Below, in pieces: positions 42,629 through 54,100 of a DNA stretch of 64,000 bases. A program made the translations under genes and the position numbers. The stretch's first letter is position 1, and every line of letters starts with the position of its first letter. The notes under the pieces were generated by a model. It made no database searches and was not told where the DNA came from. It was given only the letters and a program-made list of their open reading frames with translations. Source of the DNA: Isoetes taiwanensis (Eukaryota > Streptophyta > Lycopodiopsida > Isoetales > Isoetaceae); assembly GCA_021234155.1 (NCBI GenBank), contig JAJEKV010000020.1, positions 9,983,172 through 10,047,171 of the forward strand, in the 5' to 3' direction.

Positions 42629-43996
42629 TTATATATGTGTAGATAGTCTATACTTACAAAAGAATTTAGGCAATAATTTTTTTTTATATTTATATACAAA
42701 ATTCGTACAACAAAATGCTTGACAAGCAAGCTTAATATGGTCTCCCCGAATTCTCCTGGCAAGAGTCAAGTCCTTGGTCATGATGGTAACCCTCTTGGCA
42801 TGAATAGCACAGATGTTAGCATCCCCAAAAAGTGCTACCAGGTAATCTTCGGTGGCCTCCTGGAGGGCGAGCATAGAAAAGATTTGGAACCGAAGATCAG
42901 TCCGACACTCTTGTGTTATCTCTCGGACGAGGCGCTGGAAGGAAAGCTTCTGTAGCAGAAGCTCTGTTGTCGTCTGATATTTTCGAATCTCTCTCAACGA
43001 CACGGCGGTACTAGGCCTATACCTGTGCGGCTTCTTTGGTTGTGCCGGCTTCTTGGACAGGGTCTTGCCCCATGAGACCGGCCGAGGTCGGGCGGCATCC
43101 ATGCAGTCCTGCCGACGGGCAGAGCTCGTGGCTTTTTCGATGCTCCCAACTGTCTTGAGCTTCTCTTTATAGGCGCTTCCCGACTTATGAGTCGTGGATT
43201 TTCGCCTGTGTTTAACAAGAGGGGTCTTCGTCTGGTCAGGAGCCCGCTGCGTATTCTGCTCTTCGTTTTGTTGGGTCTACTGCCGATCCTCATTCTGCTT
43301 GGCAAGCTCCTCTGCCTGCCCTTGCTATTCGGCCCCTTCTACCTCTTGCTGCGGGGCGTGTGCAACTGCCATGCGCTCTTCCGCCTCTGCGAGGCGACGA
43401 GCAGTAATCCTTTGCAGCAACTCGGCGTGATATCTGTCTGGCCTATCCTGCATATCTAGCTGAAGGGAAATCAAGTGATCCACTGTGAGGTATGATGGGA
43501 CTTCACCTCAGACAAAACTTTGGGTTGCCTCATCATAGTGGTAGGGGGGAAGATCAAAGGGATCCCCCAATATGATGGCGTGGTTGTCTCCCAGGTAGGT
43601 ATATTCCTTACCTCTGGCCCCTGAATCTCTGCTCGCCGATTCTCGAGCGTCGTCACCTCAAGCGAGCCCTATGATCCTTTCGGCCTCTGCCCGGATGGCC
43701 TCATCTTCAGCAACCTCCACATACACGGGAAACTTGACCAGCATCAGGACCTAATCAAGCTATTCTACTAGCATGTAGGGTTGTCCTAGGGCATTAAGTT
43801 TCAGCAAAAAGCGCTCGGACAGATGGAAAATAGGGTAAGGGACCCTATGTCCAGCGATGAACCGTTGTACCAACTCTTCTAGGAGAAGGTCAACCTTTCC
43901 CGAGTCGTCGGCAAGCTGCTCGCCAAGCTCGGCAAAGAGCTGGTGGACGCTGAGGTTACTATAATATACAAAGCCACGGGTATGAGCCATGTTCAT
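42629..43996 (-). pseudogene. Element C ORF1 with the best preserved histone H3 fold
   Basis: One reading frame from ATG 43996 (or 43990) to 42629, with about six in-frame stops and no frameshift that I detect. The H3 part at 42740-43036 is about two thirds identical to canonical H3 by eye: [49 protein letters not shown], then [15 protein letters not shown] and LARRIRGD. One residue is inserted in the R-Y-R-P-G-T-V-A-L segment. The H3 stop is missing, adding about 36 residues. Upstream there is an acidic/helical region and a basic stretch ([19 protein letters not shown]). The N-terminus MAHTRGF is not the ARTKQ tail. Loop 1 is of H3 length, so it is not a typical CENH3. Confidence 0.92.
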
Positions 43997-44239
43997 TGCG
44001 GTAAGAAAAGGATTTGAAAGGAGGCGCTGGTATGGCAGCTGTGGCAGCGATGAAACACACAAAGTTATGGGGAAGCAAGCTCTTCTCCGGAGGCTATGGT
44101 GGAGGGGCGAGGCGAAGGGCGCTAAGCGGCGGGGTGGGATAAAAAAATAACCGTCACTTTTTTTAAAGGTTCAAATTTTTTTCAAAACTTTTTTTTTTTA
44201 ATAAAGAATTTTATACGGTGGAAATACGCATTTTTATAC

Positions 44240-44308
44240 GAGTGTGTGTCGGGTGAAATACCGGTTTCTTTTTCGATTCTAAGACGCCATTTTGCTCGAC
44301 ACGCACTC
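44240..44308. repeat. Hairpin upstream of ORF1 in element C
   Basis: Arms GAGTGTGTGTCG and CGACACGCACTC, 12 bp with one G-T pair, total 69 nt. Arm sequence is unrelated to the A or B hairpins but size and position (between primer site and ORF1) agree. Confidence 0.7.
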
Positions 44309-44634
44309 TGTGCTCCCGGGCCCATTTGATGTCGTTTTGATGCCTGATGATGGTGTCCCTAGGGTAATTGGATCGTGCCCGACATGTTGGTGCAAAAATT
44401 GCCTCCATCCGAGTTACCTAGAAAAAGGTATGGCTCTTGACCTCTTTCCTCCACAACTTACATACTTAAGATACTAGCTTACACTTTCATGCCTAACTGG
44501 TTTAGTCCTTTAACTAGGCCAACACACATCCTAACTATGGAATTGGGATAGTTTAACCTAAGACAAAGTCTCCTACAACCAACCAACCTATCGAGTTAAA
44601 CTATGGCCAATGTAATGATTTGGTCTACCAAAAT

Positions 44635-44649
44635 CATGCTATGATACCA
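44635..44649 (-). other. Primer binding site of element C
   Basis: Minus strand TGGTATCATAGCATG, close to the initiator methionine tRNA site with one change, three bases inside the LTR. Confidence 0.85.
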
Positions 44650-44652
44650 TTC

Positions 44653-46081
44653 TGGTGCTCCTAGAATCCATACGATGCTCCCATCATATAAATACGGGAA
44701 TTCCCCTCTTGTGGCAACTACATCACCATGGAAGGGCCCTCCGTCTAACTCGAACCACTTGGGATGGCCAAGTGTCCCGGCGAGGAACACGGAGGTGTCA
44801 TTCGTCCCATGTCCTTTATGGGAGTCCTATACAGCGGAAGCGTACATACATGTTAGTAATCATGCTCAAAATAGTATACCACCATGAAGGGTGGTCCATC
44901 CATCATCATCATCATCTACATGGTAATACAAATACGAGATAACATAAGGCAAATATACCATAAACAAGGGCTCTACCATAGGCTCAGACTCCGTGGGATC
45001 GATTGACAGTTAAGACCTCAAGATAACAGCAGATAGAGGTATAACATGGCGTTGGCTGACATAGAACAATGGCTAGGGTAGTCCATTCCATTCGCCCCTC
45101 CTATACACACTTTGCAGATAGGCTGAAACATGATATGGCATTATTGTAGCCTTCCGGAGACGCAATCCCATGGAATTACCATATGAGACTACTCCAGGTT
45201 ACATCTGCCCGGTTCGATGAGGCAGGTCAGGGAGGCGTCTCCTCCCAGGGCATGTAGAATCCCTGGGTGTGCTGAGAACACGTGCCGCATCAGTGGCCGT
45301 CGCATCCGTACCCGATTTACTCCCCTAAATTTAAAGGCCGGCTCACCGCGCCCGTTCGAGTCCAGGATATCCATATAGGCACGTCGCCTGCGACCCAGGG
45401 AGTGTCAGACCCATACCCGGCCCACACTCAGTGACCGACTATAAGCCTAGCACACTATAGGAGTCCTGTAGCCAAGCTAAGCAAGACCCCACCCCCGTTT
45501 CACCATCATACCCATTGTTTGGTGCTGAATCACATGTCATCCACAGCCAGGTGGGCTCTTGTGCACAGGTCGCATATACTGGGTTTTAAAGGTTCTAGCG
45601 AGAGACATCTCTACTTCTAGGAAGCTTTCAAGTCTCTACCCTCCTTTAATCCCAGACACACAAGATAAATAGAAAGAGAGGAGAACACATTTATAATCAA
45701 AGTATCCATCATCATCTTAGTAACACATAAAAGAGAAATTAACTATTCCATCTAATTTGAGAAGGGTTAGCTAAAGCGCAGACTGTCTATGGATTAACCG
45801 GTCTCTTGGCTAGAGCCATTGCCATGAAAGGCTTCCATTCTTCAAGTCTGGTTACAATAGCTGGTAGCTCCTCCTTCCTCCAATCCTCCCCAAATCAATT
45901 TGGGGCAGAATTGGGAGTAGGGCCCCAATTTGCCCTCCAAACTTAGCATTTTAGCATAGCTAATAAAAACCCTTTTAGGCTAACCCAAGTTACCCCATGT
46001 TGACCTATAAGGGTCTAATTATATCCTGGTGACATGTCATAGTATGCATACGTATACCATATACATACGTGGAACGTCACA
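44653..46081 (-). repeat. 5' LTR of element C
   Basis: About 1429 bp ending CGTCACA; the left end is TGGTGCTCC, a changed form of TGTGACGTCC. The block 45108-45850 is repeated at 16517-17240 in the chimeric LTR of element A. Confidence 0.87.
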
Positions 46082-46193
46082 GATATGTGATATTCATTAC
46101 ATATTTGCTACATGTGTCTAAGTTATACTCGTCCCTTGCCGAGGTTGCCCATACTACCATGCCGAAGTAGCTTATATTACTGATAAATACCAT

Positions 46194-46218
46194 GATAATA
46201 ATAATAATAATAATAATT
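46194..46218. repeat. ATA microsatellite
   Basis: About eight ATA units in tandem. Confidence 0.9.
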
Positions 46219-46326
46219 CTATTAAAATGTCACGTAGAGACCCTTAGGTCTATGTGACAGCCAATACAATGGAACTGTATATGAATAAAGTACCTCCAAA
46301 GTTTTGAATAAACAGCCATTAAAATA

Positions 46327-46762
46327 TTAGTCAAACTCCCCAATTGCTTCCAAAATGCTCATATTATGATATAATTCCATAGTGTCTTCCCTCTCTTTAA
46401 TGATTGCTTGTATGTACCTAGCCAAAGCGGGCGGTGGCATGCACAATAGCTCTGCAAGTGTGATGTTCCCAATACCAAATCTATCCCGGATATGCTCATA
46501 TGCCGGGCATTCCAAGAAAGCATGCTGTTCCGTCTCCACTTGTGGCAAAGAAATACAACACGGACATAATCGGCTCACCCGTGGAATTCCTTTTGAAACA
46601 TGTTGAGGAAGTCTCGAGAATTGTGTCATACAGATGTAAATCTAACACATGCACTTCATTGAACAAATCATATACTAACATTATCCCTACAAATCTTACC
46701 ATCCAAACCCATTCCCATTGTTCCCATGCCTCAATGCCAAATCCACTTAATGCCACAGGCAT
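46327..46762 (-). pseudogene. LINE reverse transcriptase C-terminal (zinc-binding) remnant
   Basis: RVSRLCPCCISLPQVETEQH, then AFLECPAYEHIRDRFG has the C-x2-C...H...C pattern found at the end of plant and fungal non-LTR RT proteins. The upstream part (MPVALSGFGIEAWEQWEW) is in another frame, with the shift near 46625. No poly(A) or target duplication was located, so the borders are open. Confidence 0.65.
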
Positions 46763-48767
46763 TTTATTAGACTAACCGTTGTCCCAAAGGGGGGTTCACT
46801 TCAAATCCCATATCGAACCATGTGAGTGTAAGATTGGTTATTTTATTTTTTGTACAAAAATATATTTAAAGGAGTGGTTTGTTTTATCACATTTTGCAAC
46901 ATTTTAAGCCCGTACGTTTTCAAAATGGGTATTTTTCTAGACCTTTTGGACCATATGCCAAGGGCTTACTTGCTACTCTAGGACGCAGATGGCATATCCA
47001 TATTGTATATAGGTGAATCTCTCGGGCATTATCGATGCCATAACCAAGTTCAGAAGCTCCCATAACTTCACATGGATAAATTTTCCAAAGTTCTACTCAT
47101 TTTACTAATCCTAAAGACTTTTAGCTACGGTTTCAAGCTGGATTGGCTCGGGTCGGATTTGTTATAGTTTGATTGGCTCCCAATGCTAACAGGGGGTTTC
47201 GACCATAGGGGTTCCAGCAGGTCATATTTGATCAGGCTGGATTTCTTCTTTGCATCCAATCCTCAGGTTGGATTGGTTCCTTGATAGTGTCAATAGGGAT
47301 TCCGACCATAAGGAGTTTTCAATGAGATCCGATTGGCTGTAGCACTCTAATCCATGCATCATGGGCCATGCTCAAGTCCCTGCAGCCAGCCACATATTTC
47401 AGGTGAATTGAAGTGAAAATTCCTCCTATCTCTTTTTGTTTCCTTCTGCTTCATTTTGGTCCTCTATGCCACTCCATCCTCTTCAACTGATTCAATCCTA
47501 GCCACGACCTCAGTCTTGTCTAGTACAATAGATTGAAGTTTGCCCTTCTATTGATTTGTTTCGATCTTCCCTCGCCCAGTTTCTATCCAGTACGTCATAG
47601 TTACAGACACTCAATAGGCCATGGCATAGGAGACCCATAAAGCCAGGAACATGATCAAGGCGCCCGTGCAAGCATCTGACAAACCCTGTGACCCTATTAT
47701 TGAAGCGTAACTTCTGGCAACCCCCTTCTTTGGGCCCCAACGTCCTATTCTGGCAAAACCAGATGCATAATTAGTAACATCTGTAGATGCAGACTTAATG
47801 CTCAGGTTCACTGTCTGCCTTCAGAAATCCATGCCAGGATCCAAATGGTCCGCTCCACTGTTGCTATCACAAGGACATCAATTCGGCTACCCCTAGAAAG
47901 ATGGGTACAACTTCTATAGTTACTGATACAGTCTGTAGGGATCATAGTCTAGTAGGCCATAGTAGTGTTCCAATGGTGTTTAGCATAATGCCTGCACCTG
48001 AGCATGTGGATGATATGCCCAAGCACGATGATAGAGTACACATATCCACATGATTGGTTGACTGCAGAGGTAGCAGTCCCACCTACTTCTTAAGGTATGG
48101 TCGCCATGTTCCACGCACTTAAGAGGCAAATTGGCCCAATGCACACGGATTTCATGCGTCTCTCGATCCGTCAACTAATTTGGATACCTAATGTTGTCTG
48201 TAACAACTTCTCCAAAGACATGGATACCAAAAAATATCAGGCTAGAAAGTTATGGTGCCTTAAAGCAAGGGGGTATAGCATCCACCGATGGCCCCTAACC
48301 ATCTTTGCGTGGTGCGGGGGCCACCTTTGGGGGGGTTATTACCTCGGCGCAATAAGTGCCACCCTACCGTGCATGAGTGAACACTGCAAGCGGCCGTCTC
48401 TCGCGGTCGGGCCACATCCATTAATATCGGCGGGCCTAGATGCGTTACCACGGGGCCCTCGGCACATTCTATTGATACGTATATGCGCCGACTATCAAGG
48501 TACACCATAGCGGTCACCATTGCCTTTTTAGCCCTCCCCCGCCAAAATTCGAGCTGATTTTCCACACTGCAATCCCAAATCTGCATCCAAATTGACCCGA
48601 ACATTCTCTGCCTCATCCAGAAGAAAGGTAATTTGGCTTTAAAAGCCAGATTTTTGGAAATCCGAAACCTCCAGGTACGTGGAAGGGGCATCATTATAGT
48701 TACTAGTTTAAATTGAGAGCTCGACCAGCCACTATTCCATTCCGCTCAAGCATCCCGGGGGCCCCAA
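46763..48767. other. Unassigned region
   Basis: 2 kb with several repeats of GGATTGG-rich sequence (47130-47350). A minus frame at 47811-47611 (ARIGRWGPKKGVARSYASII) and another at 48694-48260 have no family I recognise. No gene is called. Confidence 0.4.
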
Positions 48768-49202
48768 ATGTCGGAGGTAAGCACTGATCGTCTGTTGTGT
48801 TTTTGGTGTCGAGTCGCCACTGATTTCAGGCGTTTTTCATTGCAGCACAAAAGAAGTCGCCATGGATCACGCAAGAAGAACCGCTATCCTGGGTCGGGTT
48901 CTAGGTGGGACGTGGTTAGGGGTGGCGGCTCTGATCCCAGCAAGAGGGCTCGCCCTCTTCCGAGCGCTCCGCCCTCGCCTGCGAGCTCGAGCACTTCAAC
49001 GATTCCTAACAGTTTCATGGTTAGGAATTGCTTAGTAACCCTGACCGAGATTACTACAGCCATGGGTTCATCTGTTAGTGTAGAGGTTTCGCCTGAGATC
49101 GTGTCCCAGGTTGAGCGGGCTAAGTCCGAAGCAGATCTCATCCATTGCCAGATCGTGATCACGGAAGAAGACCACGTGCTCTTGCAGAGCCCCGTGGGTT
49201 AA
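48768..49202 (+). CDS. Hypothetical protein, 144 codons
   Basis: ATG 48768 to TAA 49202. The N-terminal half is basic and Pro/Ser-rich (KRARPLPSAPPSPASSSTST); the C-terminal half is compositionally ordinary (SVEVSPEIVSQVERAKSEAD). No family recognised. A second ATG (49061) gives a shorter 46-residue form. Surrounding DNA looks transposon-derived, so this may be a chance or transposon frame. Confidence 0.35.
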   Translation: MSEVSTDRLLCFWCRVATDFRRFSLQHKRSRHGSRKKNRYPGSGSRWDVVRGGGSDPSKRARPLPSAPPSPASSSTSTIPNSFMVRNCLVTLTEITTAMGSSVSVEVSPEIVSQVERAKSEADLIHCQIVITEEDHVLLQSPVG

Positions 49203-49609
49203 TGAGCTGCAGCCCCTTTGTACAGAAGGCCCCTCTGGATGATTCCCTCCTGCCCTTCCTTTTGGTTTGTGTTGTGAAACAGCCCTTTGGGCTTATTTTG
49301 TGAAGCTTCAGGGCTAAATTTTGTATGATCAAAATTTTATATAATGCATTGATCTTCTGATTGTAATTGCTCTATTGGTTGTGTTGATTATTTAAGTTAT
49401 TTGTGTGGATGACAATAATTGTGTCAGGTCCATGCCCCATATTGGTAAAGGATTGGGAAATCAGTTGCAAACAATAAAATTATGCACAATGAGTTCACTC
49501 CATTCAGTAAGTTGTCGACACCTTAATTGTCTTGGGTTTCATCTGAGTCTTCAGATATCTGTGCATATTGTCTGTTAATAGCAGAGCCAAATAAAATGTA
49601 AACTTAAAA
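49203..49609. other. Intergenic, nothing recognised
   Basis: AT-rich, no motif seen. Confidence 0.5.
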
Positions 49610-51136
49610 TTAAGAGTGCAAGGAAAACGAGCATACCTGACTACTAGCAGATGTAGCTATGAATGAGGTCCCCTCCCCAAACCTTGGAGTTGGCTGGGTT
49701 TCACGAGCCATCTCAACCCTCCATATTCTTGCAAACCCAACATCCATGCCCCTTGCACGGCTACCAATTGCAGGGTCCACCCCAATTTCCACCATATCCC
49801 TGATAATCCTTGCCTTGTCTATTGCAACATCTTGGTCATGTTGGGGTCCTGAATTGGCTGCAGTATAGTTCACCTATCCCTGTGTGTCCAGTCTTATTGA
49901 GTTGTCATGACCAATGTCAGCATGTTGCTGTGGAGCTGGCAAGTCCCACCTCTTCAATGGGGAATTGAGTGTGCTAATTGGGTTTGCTATAGGTCTAACT
50001 AGAGGTATGCAACCCTCAATGCTTACATTCTGCCCATGTTCAGCATCACTTGAGCAGATATGTGTGTCATCTAAACTGCACATGACTTGCACCTCATCAA
50101 CATCCTCCAATGGTTGTGAGTTCAGGTCTACACAGGGACTAGCAGGACCAGCAGGCTCAAGGTTTTGGTCAATACTTTGGCACGTCTGATTGCCTGTAAT
50201 GGCTGCTCCAAGTGGGCTGACTACCCTAAATGGACTCAACCCTTGCCCCATTCTCAATCTGTTCCACACCTGTAACCTTCTTGTCTTCACCTCCTCACTC
50301 AATGCCCTTTGAAAACAAAAAAACAGATGCCACTCTAGACACCCCCCTTGGATACATAAACTCCCTAAGCCTTGCAGCACTTGCAGCTCCAGCTGCATCA
50401 GCTATCTTCCTCCTCTCTCTCTCTCCTCCCTGTTAGTCTGTGCCCTCTTGGCAGCCTCCTCCCTTTCAACCTTCCTCCTTGCAGTCTCCACCTTCCTTGC
50501 TGCCAGCTGCTTCAATTTCAATTTTTTGGCCTCTGCCCTTCTTGCCTGTTCTGCTCTCAATGCCTCGCAAAAAACCATCACTCGATATGTGCACTCTTCC
50601 CCCCCAGATCTGGAGCAAAGCCCCTCTTCCTTGCCCTCATGGCCTGTGATGGCCGCATACATGTTTGAGATGGTTCTTATAGACCAGCCATAGACCCTCC
50701 AACATCATGGACCTGCACCTGACTTACAGGAGCCTGAAAAGCCATCACTGCAGCAGTACCTTCATCACCAATTAATTGTGTGTGTTCCACATGCACAGAT
50801 TGTGGCACATGCTCACCAGCTGGAATGTGTGGTGTTTGGTCATTTTGCACATCAGTTGGGAGTTGTCCAGGTAAGGTCTCTCATAGCTGGTGCACTTCTG
50901 CCATATCAAACCCTTCTATTGGTGCATCTGGATGGTACTCTTCTCCAGCCTGCTCATGGCCTTCTGTAATGTCTTCAACATGCACCCTCCCAAACCTGGT
51001 ACACTCTTGGCCTGGCCTAACCTTTTCCCGATCAAAGGGCCAGATACCAGTGGCCCTAAAACCTGCCTTGATGTTATGGAGTGTTAGGCCACATGCAATT
51101 GATTTCGCTTCTGCTATTTTGGCACATGCTTTCTGA
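49610..51136 (-). pseudogene. Pogo/Tigger-like DDE transposase, C-terminal part
   Basis: Minus-strand 51129-50890 reads LHNIKAGFRATGIWPFDREK, a signature of the end of DDE_1 (pogo/Tigger) transposases, followed by an acidic linker. 50662-50402 is a Lys/Arg/Glu-rich coiled-coil-like stretch (EALRAEQARRAEAKKLKLKQ) as often found at the end of such proteins. The same frame continues through single stops at 50402 and 49874 to 49610, with no recognised domain. A frameshift lies near 50690. The catalytic part upstream of 51136 is missing. Confidence 0.7.
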
Positions 51137-51140
51137 CTGT

Positions 51141-54100
51141 TGTGTTTGTTTCATTCAATCTGCTTCTTCAGATTAAGCTTGAGCAATATCCAACAGGGCC
51201 GCACATTGCATCACACATATTGTACATGGTAACAACTGTTATGTGCAAGCTATAAAGTAATTGCAGTTTAAAACATGTCTTGTGATACACGGCGAGACCA
51301 GCTTCTCTAACATTAGTGGGAAGGTTGTGGCCAACCTAGGCTGTGGTTGTGCAACGTTGGGAATTGCAGCCTCATTGTTAGATGCTGGGTAAGAATGTGC
51401 CTCAAACCCTTCGTTTGTATCGGTATATTTTATTGTCTGCATCAAAGGCATGCTACATTATGGATTTAAAGTAACCTTTATTCAGAAATACTTCTCCTTT
51501 AACTAACAAGCATTGTGCCTAAGCCATTGGATCAATTTGGTTAGAATCCTAATCAGTTAATCTCCCTTCTCCACCTTATCTTCTTGATGAAATGTAGCAA
51601 GCCCTTGAAGACAAGCACTTTGATATCCAAATTATCACCCACTCTATGCTACATTAATAAAGTCCCAAGAAAACACATTTTTACAGATATGTGCTCCTCC
51701 ATTTGCTTTCGTTCCATGCAAATTCATTTTGCATCTTATACATCTTAATTATTGATGTACATCTCTTGCCCCCCCATTTTAATTTACATGGAGTTGCTTT
51801 AGCTTGATATCTTGTTTGTAAAGTTAGACATGCATATCATAGTTGCGAGATGTTTGCAACAAAGGCATATAGGCATCGCATAAGAATTGTACGCAGATGT
51901 GAAACCACTATTAACATAGTTGCATGGAACATATACTTATAGCATTTGCCTTGCATGGTTATAGCAAAGATGCACTTGAATTATTTAGGAGGATGCAATG
52001 CAAAAGAAGTTTGACAATATTACTTTTATCGGCAATCTTGAGGAATGTACAATCTTTACAGTTTTAACTCACGACAATAGTCAAAATTCTAATTCTTAAA
52101 TCAAATTAATTGTCAAATGGAGCATAATAATCTGAGGGTCAAATTCCATTCAAATTAGGCGATATTATTCAGTTCACACCATTTTCTTGATTCTCAACAA
52201 AATTCCACACGTCTTCTAACTCAAATGTCACTTCCCCTTGCAATCGCTAATTGATATTAATGGTTTCGCTCCCATCCGGAGCTACAACCATTGTGAGGGA
52301 TTAGTCCTGGAAGACTAAGTGAGGGACAAGCTCAATTTGTAGAATATGTAACATGCTTAAACACCAACAACCTTCAACAATTATAATCAAGTATTATCAT
52401 AATGACTTATTCCTAGAATATCTTCAATTGGTAAAAACCAAATACTATAGCCTTCACCGCTGGAATTCACCAGCTACTATATAATAATGCAAGGTGATCA
52501 GCCCGACTTGTAACGATCCTAGCCACTCATGGTCCAATAATCTATATATAATAATAAAAGATTCTCCTTTTCCATGTATTATGGCGTCCTATCTAACTTT
52601 GGTTCCAAGCCATCGATCCACAGAATATTCCTCATAATATTCCAGATCGATGGCCATCAAATTTTTAAAGCCAAAATCTTCAAAAACAAATCAATTGGTG
52701 CAAAAGAAGTTGATGCTCCACATTATTTCTTATTCACATTACATTCATTTACAACAGAAACCATGGTTTCCCACTACTACAATACCACAAAGACATCAAT
52801 TACATCACACTATTCACATTGGCGAGAGTCTGTCCCAGAATATCTATTATCCAATCCAAAGAAGACACTTCTGCTTGAAGATCTACAGCTCTGTATCCAG
52901 GATCTATTCGATCATGAATGCAGGCAGATGTCTGCTAGCCTGGTCTAGTCTAGATGGGATAAAATCCGAAGCTATAGCTCGGCTATGGGTACGAAGAAGG
53001 ACCCTGAGATCACAATCTATCAAAGAACCCCAGAACTTATATTAAAAGATATGCATCACAATATTCATTTGCCTCGAAAATAAGAATCGATCAAATTTTT
53101 GGCCACCAATTCCATGCAGAAAAAGGAGCAAAAACCTGCACCAAAGGATCGTTTTTGGACCATCTGCGCCAAAGGATCATTTTTGGACAAGATTTTGGAA
53201 CCCAGGCCCCAATGGCCTCTCCAGAGCCCTTGATCCCCACCGGAATCATATGGGCGACAAAAACTCAAACCTAAAGCGGCCTCACATGCAACCCACAATA
53301 GCTTTCATTCCACGAGTGCGGAAGATGCGAGAAAAAACTATAGCGAGGGAAGAACAACCCCTTGAAACTTGGCTATGGCTACCCGATGCCCAAGCGCCCA
53401 TGACTCCGGCATGCGGGCCCTCCAAAGATGCCCCACCCTTCCTCCGGCATAAAAAGCTTGAGATATTTGCCCCTATCCAGTCACATGGTTTCCAATTTGG
53501 AACCTATGCACAACCCAATTTCGGACAACCATGGTCGACACCTAGCCAAAATCATATATTCATTCCTTAAGCCAATTAAACTCCCCAAAATGAGCTAAAT
53601 ATACCCTTTCCCATACAATACCATACCGAAATCTTAGTCCTAACGACTGCTAGAATACCCTTCCCCAATACCAAACGAATTGGGCAAACTATATGGTCCA
53701 GTATACATATTTTTGCTCATTACGTACATGAGATATACATGCAGCATGCACATAAGCAAGGGTTTTGCCTCCTTGGAAAAGGATTCTTGCAAGAGATTTT
53801 GTAGAGCTGAGGAAAGAATTCTCTAGAGAAAACTTTGAGGAGGCAAGAGTTTGGAGAGCATCAAGGCAGATGAGGAGGCCAGAACTTGAAAGGACTGCAT
53901 CAAATCTTCTTTTTTCAAGGGAGGTTTCGCTGTGGATTCATCTCGAGGTTTCAAATATTGCCATAACTAGATCTGCACATGTTCTTGTGCTGAGGTTAAG
54001 CTTGAATTCGCATTTCGTTGAAGGCGTGTTAGAGGCTGGATACATGAAGCCTGAGCTTCTCTTGACTTTGCAAGGAATTATTCATGTGATTGCTTTGATC

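Larger units (their letters stand above)
28381..46081 (-). mobile_element. Ty3/gypsy chromovirus element C, histone H3-like ORF type, split by copia
   Basis: Minus-strand element with 5' LTR 44653-46081, primer site, hairpin, ORF1 with the clearest H3 fold, ORF2, gag, protease, RT, RNase H, integrase and a chromodomain. A copia element (28500-34054) sits inside the chromodomain. It is related to A and B but distinctly diverged. Pol has internal deletions, ORF1 has several in-frame stops, and the 3' LTR is not found where expected. A kinase gene fragment and unassigned DNA lie between ORF1 and ORF2. Confidence 0.9.

Noticed and set aside
42629-43102. A functional host histone H3 gene
   Set aside because: It lies in frame with a 300-codon upstream region inside an LTR element, has stops upstream and lacks the H3 stop codon.
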